Source: Roseivivax sediminis (GTDB lineage Bacteria > Pseudomonadota > Alphaproteobacteria > Rhodobacterales > Rhodobacteraceae). Taken from it: a stretch of DNA of 58,777 nt. Position numbers and translations under genes: made by a program. Below the pieces are notes generated by a model. It was given only the letters and a program-made list of their open reading frames with translations. It made no database searches and was not told the DNA's origin. The stretch covers positions 1 through 58,777 of the forward strand of contig NZ_FOMS01000018.1 of the NCBI RefSeq assembly GCF_900112685.1. The letters are read 5' to 3'. Shown piece after piece: positions 51,049 through 58,777 of the stretch; the first letter of the stretch is position 1, and every line of letters starts with the position of its first letter.

Positions 51049-52383
51049 TCAGGCGGGCGGGAAGGTCAGCGTGACGCGCAGGCCGGGGGCGTTGTCCGAC
51101 AGCTCCAGCGCGGCGTCGTGGACCTGGGCGATGGCGGAGACGAGCGCGAGCCCGAGGCCGTTGCCCGGTGTGGTGCGGCTGCGCTCCAGCCGGTAGAGGC
51201 GGCGCAGGACGCGGGGGCGTTCGTCTTCGGGGATGCCGGGGCCGGTATCGGCGACGACGAGCCGGCGGGCGGCATCGGCCGAGACCGTCACCGCGGCGCC
51301 GCGTCCGGCATGGCGCAGGGCGTTCTCCAGAAGGTTGGCGAGCGCCTGGGCGATCAGGTTGCGGTCGCCTTGCACCATCACAGGCGGCCCCTCGGGCAGC
51401 TCGGTTTTCAGCGTCACGCCGGCCTCTTCGGCGGCGGGGTCGTAAAGCTCGGCCATCTCTCCGGCCAGCGCGGTCAGGTCCACCGGCGCGAAGTGCCGGG
51501 CGGGGCTGCCGCCCTCGATCTGCGCGATCTGAAGGAGCGACTGGAAAACCGCCGTGGCGCGCTCAGCTTCGGTTTCCGCGCGCAGGGCAAGGTCGGCCTC
51601 TTCGCCGCCGGGCAGGCGGGTGCGCAGGTCCGACAGCAGCACGGAGATGCGCTGGAGCGGCGTGCGCAGATCGTGCGCGATGTCGGCCGAGACCTGGCGC
51701 AGCGCCTCGGTCGCGGCCTCCTGCTTCTCGGCCATGCGGTTCACGCCGCGGCCGATGCGGGCAAGGTCGTCGCTCGCGCGGTCGCCGGGATCGTAGCGCG
51801 CGGAGAGGTCGCCGGCGCCGAGGGTCGACAGCGTCCGCTCGATCCTCGCCACGCGGCGGGCGGAGCGGCGGGCGATGAGCGTGCCGATCCCGAGCGACAG
51901 GAGCGCTGTCGGCACGAGGCTGAGGACCAGCAGCGCGAGGAACGTCCGCCGCAGCGCGTCGAGCGGGGCGAGGCTCTCGGCGACGATCAGGAAGCCGGAG
52001 GACAGTCGCCGCACCTCCTGCGCGTAGCCGGCCTCTGACAGGGGGCGGTTGGGGCCGAGCGGGACGAGCCGGGGGCGGCCGTCCCGGATCACCGCATCGG
52101 CGTTGCCGGCCCTCCGGCCGTCGTCCCCGACGAAGACGTAGATCCGGTTGCGCGGGTCGGCCGCGCGGGCGCGGGCGCGCACCAGAGTCGCCAGCGCCGC
52201 CGGCGTCGCGGTGACGTCGAGGCCGGCCATCTCGGCGCGCAGCCCCTCCTTGATCTGAGCGCGGGTGGTGGCCGACAGCTGCAGGTAGGCGCCGCCCAAG
52301 GTCGCGCCGTTCACCAGCGTGAAAAGCGCCACCAGCACCAGAGCCAGCCGCACAGGGGTGGAGCTGAGGACCCGCGACGTCAT
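51049..52383 (-). CDS. Sensor histidine kinase
   Basis: 444 residues. Membrane spans at ~11-31 and ~148-170 enclose a ~115-residue periplasmic sensor domain. HAMP (~172-224) is followed by the H-box VSADIAHDLRTPLQR (H237), N-box NLIAQALANLLENALRHAG, G1 DTGPGIPEDE and G2 GNGLGLALVSAIA. It overlaps the regulator stop by ATGA, so the pair is translationally coupled. The signal is unknown. Confidence 0.95.
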   Translation of the reverse strand: MTSRVLSSTPVRLALVLVALFTLVNGATLGGAYLQLSATTRAQIKEGLRAEMAGLDVTATPAALATLVRARARAADPRNRIYVFVGDDGRRAGNADAVIRDGRPRLVPLGPNRPLSEAGYAQEVRRLSSGFLIVAESLAPLDALRRTFLALLVLSLVPTALLSLGIGTLIARRSARRVARIERTLSTLGAGDLSARYDPGDRASDDLARIGRGVNRMAEKQEAATEALRQVSADIAHDLRTPLQRISVLLSDLRTRLPGGEEADLALRAETEAERATAVFQSLLQIAQIEGGSPARHFAPVDLTALAGEMAELYDPAAEEAGVTLKTELPEGPPVMVQGDRNLIAQALANLLENALRHAGRGAAVTVSADAARRLVVADTGPGIPEDERPRVLRRLYRLERSRTTPGNGLGLALVSAIAQVHDAALELSDNAPGLRVTLTFPPA

Positions 52384-53054
52384 CCGTCGATCCGGTAGCC
52401 GGCGCCACGCACGGTGACGATCAGCTCTCGCCCGAAGGGCCGGTCGACCTTCGCGCGCAGGCGCGAGATATGCGTCTCCACCACGTTGGTCTGGGGATCG
52501 AAATGCAGGTTCCACACCGCTTCCAGCAGCATCGTGCGGGTCTGCACGCGGCCCTTGCGGCGCAGCAGGTGTTCGAGAAGCGCGAATTCGCGCGGCAGAA
52601 GGTCGATCTTCTGCCCGGCGCGGGTCACGGTGCGGCGCACGAGGTCCATTTCCAGATCGCCGGCACGCAGCACGGTCTCTGCCTCTTCGGCGAGCGGCAG
52701 GCGGCGGGCGAGCGCGGCGATGCGGGCCGAAAGCTCGCCGAAGGCGAAGGGCTTGGCGAGGTAGTCGTCGCCGCCCGCGCGCAGCCCCTCGATCCGGTCC
52801 TCGGTGTTGCCCATCGCGGTCAGGAAGAGCGCCGGGGTCGGCACCTTGGCGGCGCGCAGCGCTTTCACGAGGCTCAGCCCGTCGAGATCGGGCAGCATCC
52901 GGTCGACGACGATCACGTCGTAGGGCTGGGCCATCGCCTGGGCCAGCGCCTCGCGCCCCGACGACAGGGTGTCGACGGCGTGGCCTTCCTCGGTCAGGCC
53001 CCGGGTGATGAAATCGGCGGTTGTGGGATCGTCCTCGACGACGAGAAGTTTCAT
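52380..53054 (-). CDS. OmpR/PhoB-type response regulator
   Basis: 224 residues. The receiver domain has VEDD acidic residues, phospho-Asp51 in VIVVDRMLPDLDG, Thr in FLTAMGN and Lys in LAKPFAFGEL. The winged-helix DNA-binding domain ends VDRPFGRELIVTVRGAGYRIDG. The start is at 53054 (MKLLVVEDD). It is the first gene of the RR-HK operon and divergent from degP with a 260-nt gap, which would hold its likely target sites. Confidence 0.95.
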   Translation of the reverse strand: MKLLVVEDDPTTADFITRGLTEEGHAVDTLSSGREALAQAMAQPYDVIVVDRMLPDLDGLSLVKALRAAKVPTPALFLTAMGNTEDRIEGLRAGGDDYLAKPFAFGELSARIAALARRLPLAEEAETVLRAGDLEMDLVRRTVTRAGQKIDLLPREFALLEHLLRRKGRVQTRTMLLEAVWNLHFDPQTNVVETHISRLRAKVDRPFGRELIVTVRGAGYRIDG

Positions 53055-53314
53055 GGCAGGTCCGGCGGGCATGTCTCCGCGCCAGATGGCGCCACCGGGT
53101 GGGCGATTTCAAGACGCGCGTCGCCCGCTCCGCCGGGCGTGAAAAGCCTTACGGATTTGTAATCGCGGGGGCGGTGGGTCTGCAATCCGCGCGGGCTCAT
53201 CTGGGGTGTATCCGCGGCGGGGAAGAGCGAGCCCCCCGCGGCAGAACCGTTGTCGTGCGGAGCGTCGCCGGGTCCGGCCCGGCGGCGCATCCACGAATAG
53301 GAGAATTTGGGACC

Positions 53315-54466
53315 ATGACGATCACGAACACACATCCCCGCCGCGCCGCCCCGGCCTTCGCGGTCGCTGCGATGCTGGCCGCCGGCGGGGCGATGACGCT
53401 GAACGGCACGCTGCCCGCCGAAGCCGCGCCGACGCCCGGCAACGATTACGTGGAGCTCGTCTCCGAGCTGTCGCCGGCGGTGGTCACCATCGAGGTGACG
53501 AAGACCCGCCAGAACGCCCAGTTCGAGGGGCAGATGCCGGAAGGCGATTTCCCGTGGGAAGAGTTCATGCGCCGCTTCGGCATGCCGATGCCCGAAGGGC
53601 GCGGCGGCCCGGGACGCGGCATGCCCTCGCCGCAGATGCAGGGCGCGGGCACCGGCTTCGCGATCTCCGAGGACGGGCGCATCGTGACCAACGCGCATGT
53701 CGTCTCCGGCGCCGACGAGGTGACGGTGAAGCTCGAGGACGGGCGCGAGTTCGAGGCCGAAATCGTCGGCGTCGACGAGGCGAGCGATCTGGCGCTGCTG
53801 CAGATCGAGGCCGAGGGGCTCGACTTCGTGGAATTCGGCGACTCGACCGGGCTTCAGGTCGGCCAGAACGTCATCGCCATCGGCAACCCGTTCGGGCTCG
53901 GCAATACCGTGACGACGGGGATCGTCTCGGCGCTTGGCCGTGACATCAACTCCGGCCCCTTCGACGATTTCATCCAGACCGATGCGGCGATCAACCGCGG
54001 CAATTCGGGCGGGCCGCTCTTCAACGAGGCAGGCGAGGTCGTCGGCGTGAACACGGCCATCATCTCGCCCACCGGCGGCTCGGTCGGCATCGGCTTCTCG
54101 GTGCCGTCGGAGCTGGCCTCCGACGTGATCGCGGACCTGTCGGACGACGGCGAGGTGGAGCGCGGCTGGCTCGGCGTGCGCATCGCGCCGGTGTCCGAGG
54201 ACGTGGCCCGCGCGCTGGGTTTCGACGACGATCAGGGCGTGATGATCGAGAACGTGCAGGACGACACCCCGGCCGAGAAGGCAGGCCTGCAGGACGGCGA
54301 CATCGTCATGTCGGTCAACGGCAACGAGATGACCGGGCCGCGCGACCTGACCCGCGCCATCGCGGTCGAGCGCCCGGGGGCCGAGGTCGAGATCGAGGTC
54401 CTGCGCCGCGGCGAGCGCGAGACCGTGACCATCGAGCTCGGCAACCGCGCGGACATGCCGACCTGA
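53315..54466 (+). CDS. Periplasmic DegP/HtrA serine protease (one PDZ)
   Basis: 383 residues. A signal region (FAVAAMLAAGGAMTLNGTLPAEA) is followed by a trypsin-like domain with His128 (TNAHVV), Asp158 (EASDLALL) and Ser231 (NRGNSGGPLF), then a single PDZ domain (~275-370: GWLGVRIAPVSEDVARALG). One PDZ makes it DegS/HhoB-like in build. It degrades or refolds damaged envelope proteins. It is divergent from the two-component genes, which may control it. The EFMRRFG insert near residue 84 is the LA-loop-like region. Confidence 0.93.
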   Translation: MTITNTHPRRAAPAFAVAAMLAAGGAMTLNGTLPAEAAPTPGNDYVELVSELSPAVVTIEVTKTRQNAQFEGQMPEGDFPWEEFMRRFGMPMPEGRGGPGRGMPSPQMQGAGTGFAISEDGRIVTNAHVVSGADEVTVKLEDGREFEAEIVGVDEASDLALLQIEAEGLDFVEFGDSTGLQVGQNVIAIGNPFGLGNTVTTGIVSALGRDINSGPFDDFIQTDAAINRGNSGGPLFNEAGEVVGVNTAIISPTGGSVGIGFSVPSELASDVIADLSDDGEVERGWLGVRIAPVSEDVARALGFDDDQGVMIENVQDDTPAEKAGLQDGDIVMSVNGNEMTGPRDLTRAIAVERPGAEVEIEVLRRGERETVTIELGNRADMPT

Positions 54467-54492
54467 TCGGTGCGATTTGTGCCGGACGGAAG

Positions 54493-54520
54493 AGGCGCCC
54501 CGGGCAGGGGCGCCTTTTTC
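54493..54520 (+). terminator. Rho-independent terminator after degP
   Basis: A perfect 9-bp stem (54493-54501 with 54507-54515, loop GGGCA) then five T residues. It lies 26 nt after the stop codon. Confidence 0.9.
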
Positions 54521-54551
54521 GCATCGGGTATTCGAGGTGGCCTGCCGGCGG

Positions 54552-54908
54552 TCAGTTCAGCAGGTTCGACAACAGGCCGACGATTGCCAGGACCTGCCGG
54601 GTCTCGCGGTCGATACGATAGACGGCATCGCCGGTCCGCGCATAGGTGTACCGGGGATCGAGGCCGTAAGTCCGAGGCTCGCGGAGGATCACGTAGCTGT
54701 CGCCGAGGCGGTCACCCACGCCGTAGCGATACACCGCGTCGTCGCGTCGATCCCGATCGACGCCTTTCTTGGCAAGCCCTGGGGGCGTGCAGCCGTTGTT
54801 CTTCTTGGCCAGTCCGGGCGGACAGCCCTGGGCTGCGACAGGTGTCGCGAGCGGGGTCAGGAACAAGCTGCCCATCACGGCACAGGCGAGGGGGATGGCG
54901 CGTTTCAT
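54552..54908 (-). CDS. Small exported protein, RcnB-like
   Basis: 118 residues. A signal peptide (MKRAIPLACAVMGSLFLTPL, cut after VAAQ) is followed by CPPGLAKKNNGCTPPGLAKK, a motif common to a family of small proteobacterial periplasmic proteins, then YRYGVGDRLGDSYVIL and DAVYRIDRETRQVLAIVGLL, which resemble the RcnB fold. RcnB takes part in nickel/cobalt balance in enterics, but that role cannot be assumed here. Start 54908; the frame opens at 55004. Confidence 0.75.
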   Translation of the reverse strand: MKRAIPLACAVMGSLFLTPLATPVAAQGCPPGLAKKNNGCTPPGLAKKGVDRDRRDDAVYRYGVGDRLGDSYVILREPRTYGLDPRYTYARTGDAVYRIDRETRQVLAIVGLLSNLLN

Positions 54909-55337
54909 CTGGCTCTCCGAAATGTCGCGGGAAAAATCCGCTCCGCCGCAACCGGGTTCCCTGCCGATCGCCGGACCGGCGTAATCTCGCCGCCCGGCCG
55001 GCATCGCGGGCCAAGGGCGGTCGGTCGCCCCGCGAGGGATGAAAGACGTCGGTCTGTAATTCCCGGTGCAGGAACCGGCACAAGGTTCTGCCCCTGAGAG
55101 ACGGAATTTTCCTTTGCCATGGAGGACGCCCCTGTCGCTGGAGAGGTTGAGCGAGTTGAATTGACCGGATCGGAGGGCAGTTCGTCGTGCGTCGTCAGGC
55201 GCTTGCCGGGCATGTCGCCCCCGGCCTCGGTCGTCGGCAGGTCGGGCATTTCACCTTCGCGAAGCGCCAAGACACGGCGAGATCTCGTCCTGCCGGTCAT
55301 CTGGTCGGCGAGCGCCAGGCTGCACTCACGTCTTTTC
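54909..55337. other. Gap without a supported gene
   Basis: About 430 nt. A minus-strand open frame with a possible ATG near 55252 (PDLPTTEAGGDMPGKRLTTHDEL) has GAAGGTG just upstream, but it reads like low-information sequence and I do not call it. No repeat or strong hairpin was seen. Confidence 0.4.
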
Positions 55338-55877
55338 TCACAACACCAGTTGAGCGGCGACAAAGTCAGCGCGGCTTGCGATGTCGGTGCGTGGAAGCTC
55401 CGTGATGTCGTATCCGAGCGCGGCGTATGTCTTGTGCATGAGGGCGCAGGTCGCCTCGGCTTCGGCTCTGTCCTGCTTGCGCTCGGCGTCTTGCTCGAAA
55501 ATGGCATCCCAGAACGGCGCCAGAAAGACGCGACGGTTGTAGCGGTGTGTCGTGGTCGTGGCGGCGACGTGTGGCGGCACGGGCAGGCCGCATAGCGTCA
55601 GGTAGCCCGGGATGTCTGGAATGCCGCGGTCGAAGATCACGGGGCCGGACAGCGCCTGTGCGGCGCTGTGGGCGCTCAGGTCCCGCTCCAGCATCCGTTC
55701 GGCATAGGCCATGCGATCCGCCCAAGGGAGGGCACTGCCGCCGCTCTGCATCTCCTCGCGGATGATCGTGCGGCCGGATTCGGGAATCGTGTGGAAGCCG
55801 CGGCGGGCGAACTCGGTGATCAGGCTGGTCTTGCCCGCACCGGGGCCGCCCGTCACGACAAAGAAATGGTCGCTCAT
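55338..55877 (-). CDS. AAA-family NTPase (AAA_28/NadR-like P-loop)
   Basis: 179 residues. The P-loop FVVTGGPGAGKTSLITEF is followed by GFHTIPESGRTIIREE, VIFDRGIPDIPGYL and NRRVFLAPFWDAIFEQDAERKQDRAEAE, which match the AAA_28 group of small NTPases/kinases. The substrate is unknown; deoxynucleoside-kinase-like activity is a possibility. Single gene. Confidence 0.88.
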   Translation of the reverse strand: MSDHFFVVTGGPGAGKTSLITEFARRGFHTIPESGRTIIREEMQSGGSALPWADRMAYAERMLERDLSAHSAAQALSGPVIFDRGIPDIPGYLTLCGLPVPPHVAATTTTHRYNRRVFLAPFWDAIFEQDAERKQDRAEAEATCALMHKTYAALGYDITELPRTDIASRADFVAAQLVL

Positions 55878-56048
55878 GGGCCATCCTCGGATTTGACAGG
55901 GGAAAGCGCTGCGAAGCGATCAACACGCCACGGGCGCGGATCAAAGCAGCATGAATTTTCGCAGGGAAAACAGCACTAGTCTGCACGGCAGAGGCAAATC
56001 CTCTGACTAGAAAGGCAGAACTATATGGCGCGTTTCATCAGGGAAGTA

Positions 56049-56124
56049 TGGTGGAGCCTAGGGGGATCGAACCCCTGACCTCCTGCATGCCATGCAGGCG
56101 CTCTCCCAGCTGAGCTAAGGCCCC
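56049..56124 (-). tRNA. tRNA-Ala (GGC)
   Basis: 76 nt on the minus strand. The acceptor GGGGCCT pairs with AGGCTCC and includes the G3-U70 wobble, the alanine identity pair. Anticodon loop ATGGCAT with anticodon GGC, T-loop TTCGATC, discriminator A and encoded CCA. Confidence 0.96.
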
Positions 56125-56222
56125 GGTATCACGGCGCGGTGGCCGCGCCGTGCGGCGTCGTCTATCCAAGGCCGGGGGCGGGATCAAGCGGAAAAACGCG
56201 CCTGGCCGCACCCGGGTCCGGA

Positions 56223-56549
56223 TCAGTCGTCGCTGTCGTCCGACACGTCCGCGATGTCGTCGAGCGAGACGTTGCTGTCGTCCTCGTCGTCGTCCAGGAC
56301 ATCATCGTCGTCGAGTTCGACCTCGACGTCCTCGTCCTCTCCGACCGTGCTTTCGCTCTCGTTCGAGGATTTCTGGCTCTTGCGGCTCGCGCCGTCGGCG
56401 GCATCCGCGGCGATCATGCTGCGCTTGCCGGTTTCGATCTCGACGACCTCGCCGGTATAGGGGCTGATGACCGGATTCTGGTTCAGGTCGTAGAAGCGCT
56501 TGCCGGTCGTGGGGCAGACGCGTTTGACACCCCATTCTTCCTTCGGCAT
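56223..56549 (-). CDS. TIGR02300-type FYDLN-acid protein
   Basis: 108 residues. The N-terminus PKEEWGVKRVCPTTGKRFYDLNQNPVISPYTGEVV is the conserved block of the alphaproteobacterial FYDLN family. Residues ~65-108 are almost all Asp, Glu and Ser, a long disordered acidic tail. Function is unknown. Start at 56549; the frame opens at 56606. Its start is 125 nt from the divergent metallopeptidase gene. Confidence 0.93.
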   Translation of the reverse strand: MPKEEWGVKRVCPTTGKRFYDLNQNPVISPYTGEVVEIETGKRSMIAADAADGASRKSQKSSNESESTVGEDEDVEVELDDDDVLDDDEDDSNVSLDDIADVSDDSDD

Positions 56550-56674
56550 GGGAAGGCCCTTTCGCGAAAACTGTGGCACTTGCAGTGGATCACGGCCCCC
56601 TGCCATAACCCGCGTAAGCCGTCAACGGCCCCGAGGGGCAGAGCGCCCGGCGATCATCGGAAGGAACCGCTCAT

Positions 56675-57376
56675 ATGGGACGCATCGCGCTCCCCGGCAA
56701 CCCGCCCATCTCGGTGGACCTGCGCCGGTCCCGCGCTGCGCGGCGCATGTCGCTGCGGCTCTCGGGGCTTGACGGGCGGGTGACGCTGACGCTGCCGGCG
56801 CGGGTGCCCGAGGCCGAGGGGCTGGCCTTCCTGCGCGACAAGGAGGCTTGGCTGCGGCGGCATCTGTCGGACCAGGCGCCGGCGGTGACGATCGGGCTGG
56901 GCGCGACGATCCCTGTGGAGGGGGAGCCGTGCGAGATCGCCCCCGGCACCGGCCGGGCGGTGCGCCGGGAGGGCGACGTGCTGCACGTGCCGGGCGATCC
57001 GGAGCGCGTGGCGTCGCGGCTGCAGGCCTGGCTGAAGGCGCGCGCGCGGGACCGGCTGGCGGCGGCGAGCGACCGGCACGCCGCGGCACTGGGGCGGGGG
57101 ATCAAGCGGATCACCCTGCGCGACACCCGCTCGCGCTGGGGATCGTGTTCGCACGAGGGGGCGCTGATGTATTCCTGGCGGCTGATCCTCGCGCCGCCCG
57201 AGGTGCTCGATTACGTCGCGGCGCACGAGGTGGCGCATCTGGTGGAGATGAACCATTCGCAGGCGTTCTGGGACGTGGTGACGCGGCTCTACGGCGACTG
57301 GAAGGCGCCGCGCGACTGGCTGCGGCACGAGGGCAGCGGGCTGCACCGCTACCGGTTCGACCGCGCCGACACGTGA
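56675..57376 (+). CDS. YgjP-like (SprT/DUF45) zinc metallopeptidase
   Basis: 233 residues. The zinc motif is YVAAHEVAHLVEMNHSQAFWDVV (H-E-x-x-H, with the later His of NHS). RITLRDTRSRWGSCS and LMYSWRLILAP are further family blocks. Members of this group are predicted cytoplasmic metallopeptidases; their substrate is unknown. GGAAGGA lies upstream of the ATG. Confidence 0.92.
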   Translation: MGRIALPGNPPISVDLRRSRAARRMSLRLSGLDGRVTLTLPARVPEAEGLAFLRDKEAWLRRHLSDQAPAVTIGLGATIPVEGEPCEIAPGTGRAVRREGDVLHVPGDPERVASRLQAWLKARARDRLAAASDRHAAALGRGIKRITLRDTRSRWGSCSHEGALMYSWRLILAPPEVLDYVAAHEVAHLVEMNHSQAFWDVVTRLYGDWKAPRDWLRHEGSGLHRYRFDRADT

Positions 57377-57434
57377 CGCGCCCGGTTGGGGGCCGGGCGC
57401 GCGCGTGGTGCAGCAAGGCAGGACGGGTCGCCGT

Positions 57435-57707
57435 CTATTCGGCGCGCCGGCCGGTCTCGTTGAGGTCCGCGTCTAGGGTGATGTCGAACTGACCGCCTTC
57501 GGCGCAGATCACGTCGTCCAGATCGTAGCCGTCGTCCTCGCGTTCGATGTCGTCAGGGTCCATCTCGCACTGCATGTCCTCGAGCATGGCCATGATGCTG
57601 TCGACGGTCTCCTGCGGGATCGCGTCGTCGTCGCCGGACGTCTCCTGTGCCCAGGCCGGCAGCGCCATGAAGGCCGAGACGGTCGTGGTCAGTATCAGTT
57701 TTCTCAT
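57435..57707 (-). CDS. Small exported acidic protein, PepSY-like
   Basis: 90 residues. A signal peptide (MRKLILTTTVSAFMALPAWA) precedes a short acidic domain: MLEDMQCEMDPDDIEREDDGYDLDDVICAEGGQFDITLDADLNETGRR, which resembles half a PepSY unit. Two Cys residues could form a disulfide. AAAGGA precedes the ATG. It is probably part of the PQQ-linked minus-strand group. Confidence 0.75.
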   Translation of the reverse strand: MRKLILTTTVSAFMALPAWAQETSGDDDAIPQETVDSIMAMLEDMQCEMDPDDIEREDDGYDLDDVICAEGGQFDITLDADLNETGRRAE

Positions 57708-57748
57708 CGGTGGTCCTTTCGGCTCGCGGCCTGTTCGGGTGCGCTATT

Positions 57749-58180
57749 TCAGCGGATGGTGATATCGACACGCTGCGCGTCGCCGGTCGAACCGGGAATG
57801 CGCAGGAAATACTGGCCGGGCTTGATGGCGATGAACTCGATCTCCATCGTGCCGGCCTGGTCGAATTCCACGGATTCGAGGCCGTAGGGCCGGATTTCCA
57901 GCCCGTTGATGACGACCTCGTTCACCCAGATATTGCGAAAGAAGCCCGGGCCTTCGAGCGCGAGCTCGGCCGTGCCGTCGGCCTCGATTTCAATCTCGTA
58001 GACCTTGCCGGACTCGAGCGTGATCGGCCCGTCGGTGACGGGCTTGCCCGAGCCGAGGACGAAGGTTGGCAGATCCTCGCCCTGGTTGGTGTTCGACAGG
58101 ATTCCGGCAAAGCCGAAGTCATGGGCCGCGGCGGGCGCGGCGATGGTGCAGGCGACAAGCGCGCAAGCGATGCGTTTCAT
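57749..58180 (-). CDS. Exported beta-sandwich protein near PQQ genes (cupredoxin-like)
   Basis: 143 residues. A signal peptide (MKRIACALVACTIAAPAAA) is followed by a beta-rich domain: ITLESGKVYEIEIEADGTAELALEGPGFFRNIWVNEVVINGLEI, then IKPGQYFLRIPG. The fold looks cupredoxin-like, but no Cys/Met/His copper set is visible. Proteins of this shape occur beside quinoprotein alcohol dehydrogenases. The beta-propeller gene is 43 nt upstream. Confidence 0.78.
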   Translation of the reverse strand: MKRIACALVACTIAAPAAAHDFGFAGILSNTNQGEDLPTFVLGSGKPVTDGPITLESGKVYEIEIEADGTAELALEGPGFFRNIWVNEVVINGLEIRPYGLESVEFDQAGTMEIEFIAIKPGQYFLRIPGSTGDAQRVDITIR

Positions 58181-58223
58181 GGAATGAGTCCTCCCCTTGT
58201 TTCTTTGGTTGTGTTCTGGCCGG

Positions 58224-58777
58224 TCAATCCGGCTGGACGACGACGCCCCAGGGCTGCTGGCCGACCTGGATGGAGCGGATAGCCTCCTCTTCGGCGACGT
58301 CGATCACGGTGACGTCGTTGGAATTGCCGTTGGTGGTGATGAGGTACTGCTCGTCCGGCGTGAACGCCAATTGCCAGACCCGCTGGCCGACCATGATGTA
58401 ATCGAGCACCTCCAGGCTCTCGCCGTCGATCACCGCCACGCGGTTCGAAGGTCCCAGCGCCACGAACACGCGGGAGCCGTCCTCGGTCACCTTCACGCCC
58501 ACCGGCTGCAGCCATTCGGGCTGTACCCCCGGCACCTCGAACTCGATCTTCTGGGTCAGCGTCGGGGTGCCGTCCTCGGCGATGTCCATCACCGACACCG
58601 TGCCGCCGATCTCGGACGAGACGTAAAGCCGGGTGCCGTCCGCGGTGTACTGCGCGTAGCGCGGGCGCTGGTCGACGAGGATGTTGTGGTCGATCTCGTA
58701 GGTCTCGGTGTTGATGAAATGCGCCATGTTCGTGGTCTCGGAGGTGTTGACCACGTATTTCCGGTCGGCGCTGATCC
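58224..58777 (-). CDS. PQQ-associated YVTN beta-propeller protein (5' end outside window)
   Basis: The C-terminal ~184 residues of an exported beta-propeller; the frame is open to base 58777. Repeats such as GTRLYVSSEIGGTVSVMDIAEDG, GSRVFVALGPSNRVAVIDGESL and EQYLITTNGNSNDVTVIDV are YVTN units. The match is to the PQQ-dependent catabolism-associated propeller family, found next to methanol/ethanol quinoprotein dehydrogenase genes. The next genes in that set would lie beyond the right edge of the window. Confidence 0.88.
   Translation of the reverse strand, partial: ISADRKYVVNTSETTNMAHFINTETYEIDHNILVDQRPRYAQYTADGTRLYVSSEIGGTVSVMDIAEDGTPTLTQKIEFEVPGVQPEWLQPVGVKVTEDGSRVFVALGPSNRVAVIDGESLEVLDYIMVGQRVWQLAFTPDEQYLITTNGNSNDVTVIDVAEEEAIRSIQVGQQPWGVVVQPD

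Noticed and set aside
54905-55252. Possible minus-strand small gene upstream of the RcnB-like gene
   Set aside because: A fair ribosome site only; low-information sequence overlapping the next gene's leader.
55119-55595. Plus-strand 158-codon frame
   Set aside because: Mostly antisense to the AAA NTPase; no motifs.

Overview
The window looks like a chromosomal segment of a high-GC alphaproteobacterium of the Rhodobacterales/Rhodobacteraceae type. Three things suggest this: the tuf, tRNA-Trp, secE, nusG, rplK, rplA order; many small Tat- or Sec-exported proteins; and markers such as a 44-residue aa3-oxidase subunit IV, a TIGR02300-type FYDLN protein and a PQQ-associated beta-propeller. The assignment is inferred from gene content only. 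Coding density is high. No rRNA, CRISPR array, integrase, transposase or phage module was seen.

Layout. 1-7.0 kb: the 3' part of tuf, a GNAT gene, a cluster of small secreted proteins around tRNA-Trp, then secE-nusG-(DUF1801)-rplK-rplA, closed by a strong terminator and not followed by rplJL. 7.2-11.8 kb: a methyltransferase, an SRAP protein, tRNA-Gly and an ABC exporter. 12-18.7 kb: a divergent MarR regulator, a VanA-like Rieske oxygenase and a complete branched-chain-amino-acid-type (HAAT) importer with a fused LivHM permease, apparently a catabolic/uptake operon for a carboxylated, probably aromatic substrate. 18.9-28.1 kb: housekeeping genes (truB, Sua5-type gene, 1-Cys peroxiredoxin, exonuclease III, CnoX-like thioredoxin, Lon-substrate-domain protein, Trm112-like protein). 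28.3-33.5 kb: acyl-CoA dehydrogenase, MBL hydrolase, oxidase subunit IV, a putative permuted NlpC/P60-like lipoprotein and AzlCD. 33.6-38.4 kb: a molybdenum-cofactor cluster, fdhD, a cytidine-deaminase-like gene, mobA, mobB and a fused moeA, the last four chained by 4-nt GTGA overlaps.

38.7-46.1 kb: an acyl-CoA group (ligase, acyl-CoA dehydrogenase, aminoglycoside-phosphotransferase-fold kinase) with an MDR reductase, GNAT, MOSC and a Tat-exported MBL protein. 46.2-50.7 kb: nadD, an EamA transporter, dacB, an ABM monooxygenase-like protein and a hemerythrin. 51.0-54.5 kb: a two-component system divergent from a DegP/HtrA protease. 54.5-58.8 kb: small exported proteins, an AAA NTPase, tRNA-Ala, a TIGR02300 protein, a YgjP-like metallopeptidase, and the edge of a PQQ/alcohol-oxidation locus.

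The most unusual signals are: (i) a family of exported proteins built from a ~42-residue module, two single-module tandem copies and one three-module protein on either side of tRNA-Trp; (ii) at least four copies of a ~180-215 bp MITE-like intergenic element with long terminal inverted repeats, one of which supplies the stop codon of nadD; (iii) a second and a third family of dispersed intergenic repeats; (iv) fusion of a DUF429/RNase H-like domain to MoeA. No computation or database search was possible; all family names come from motif recognition.
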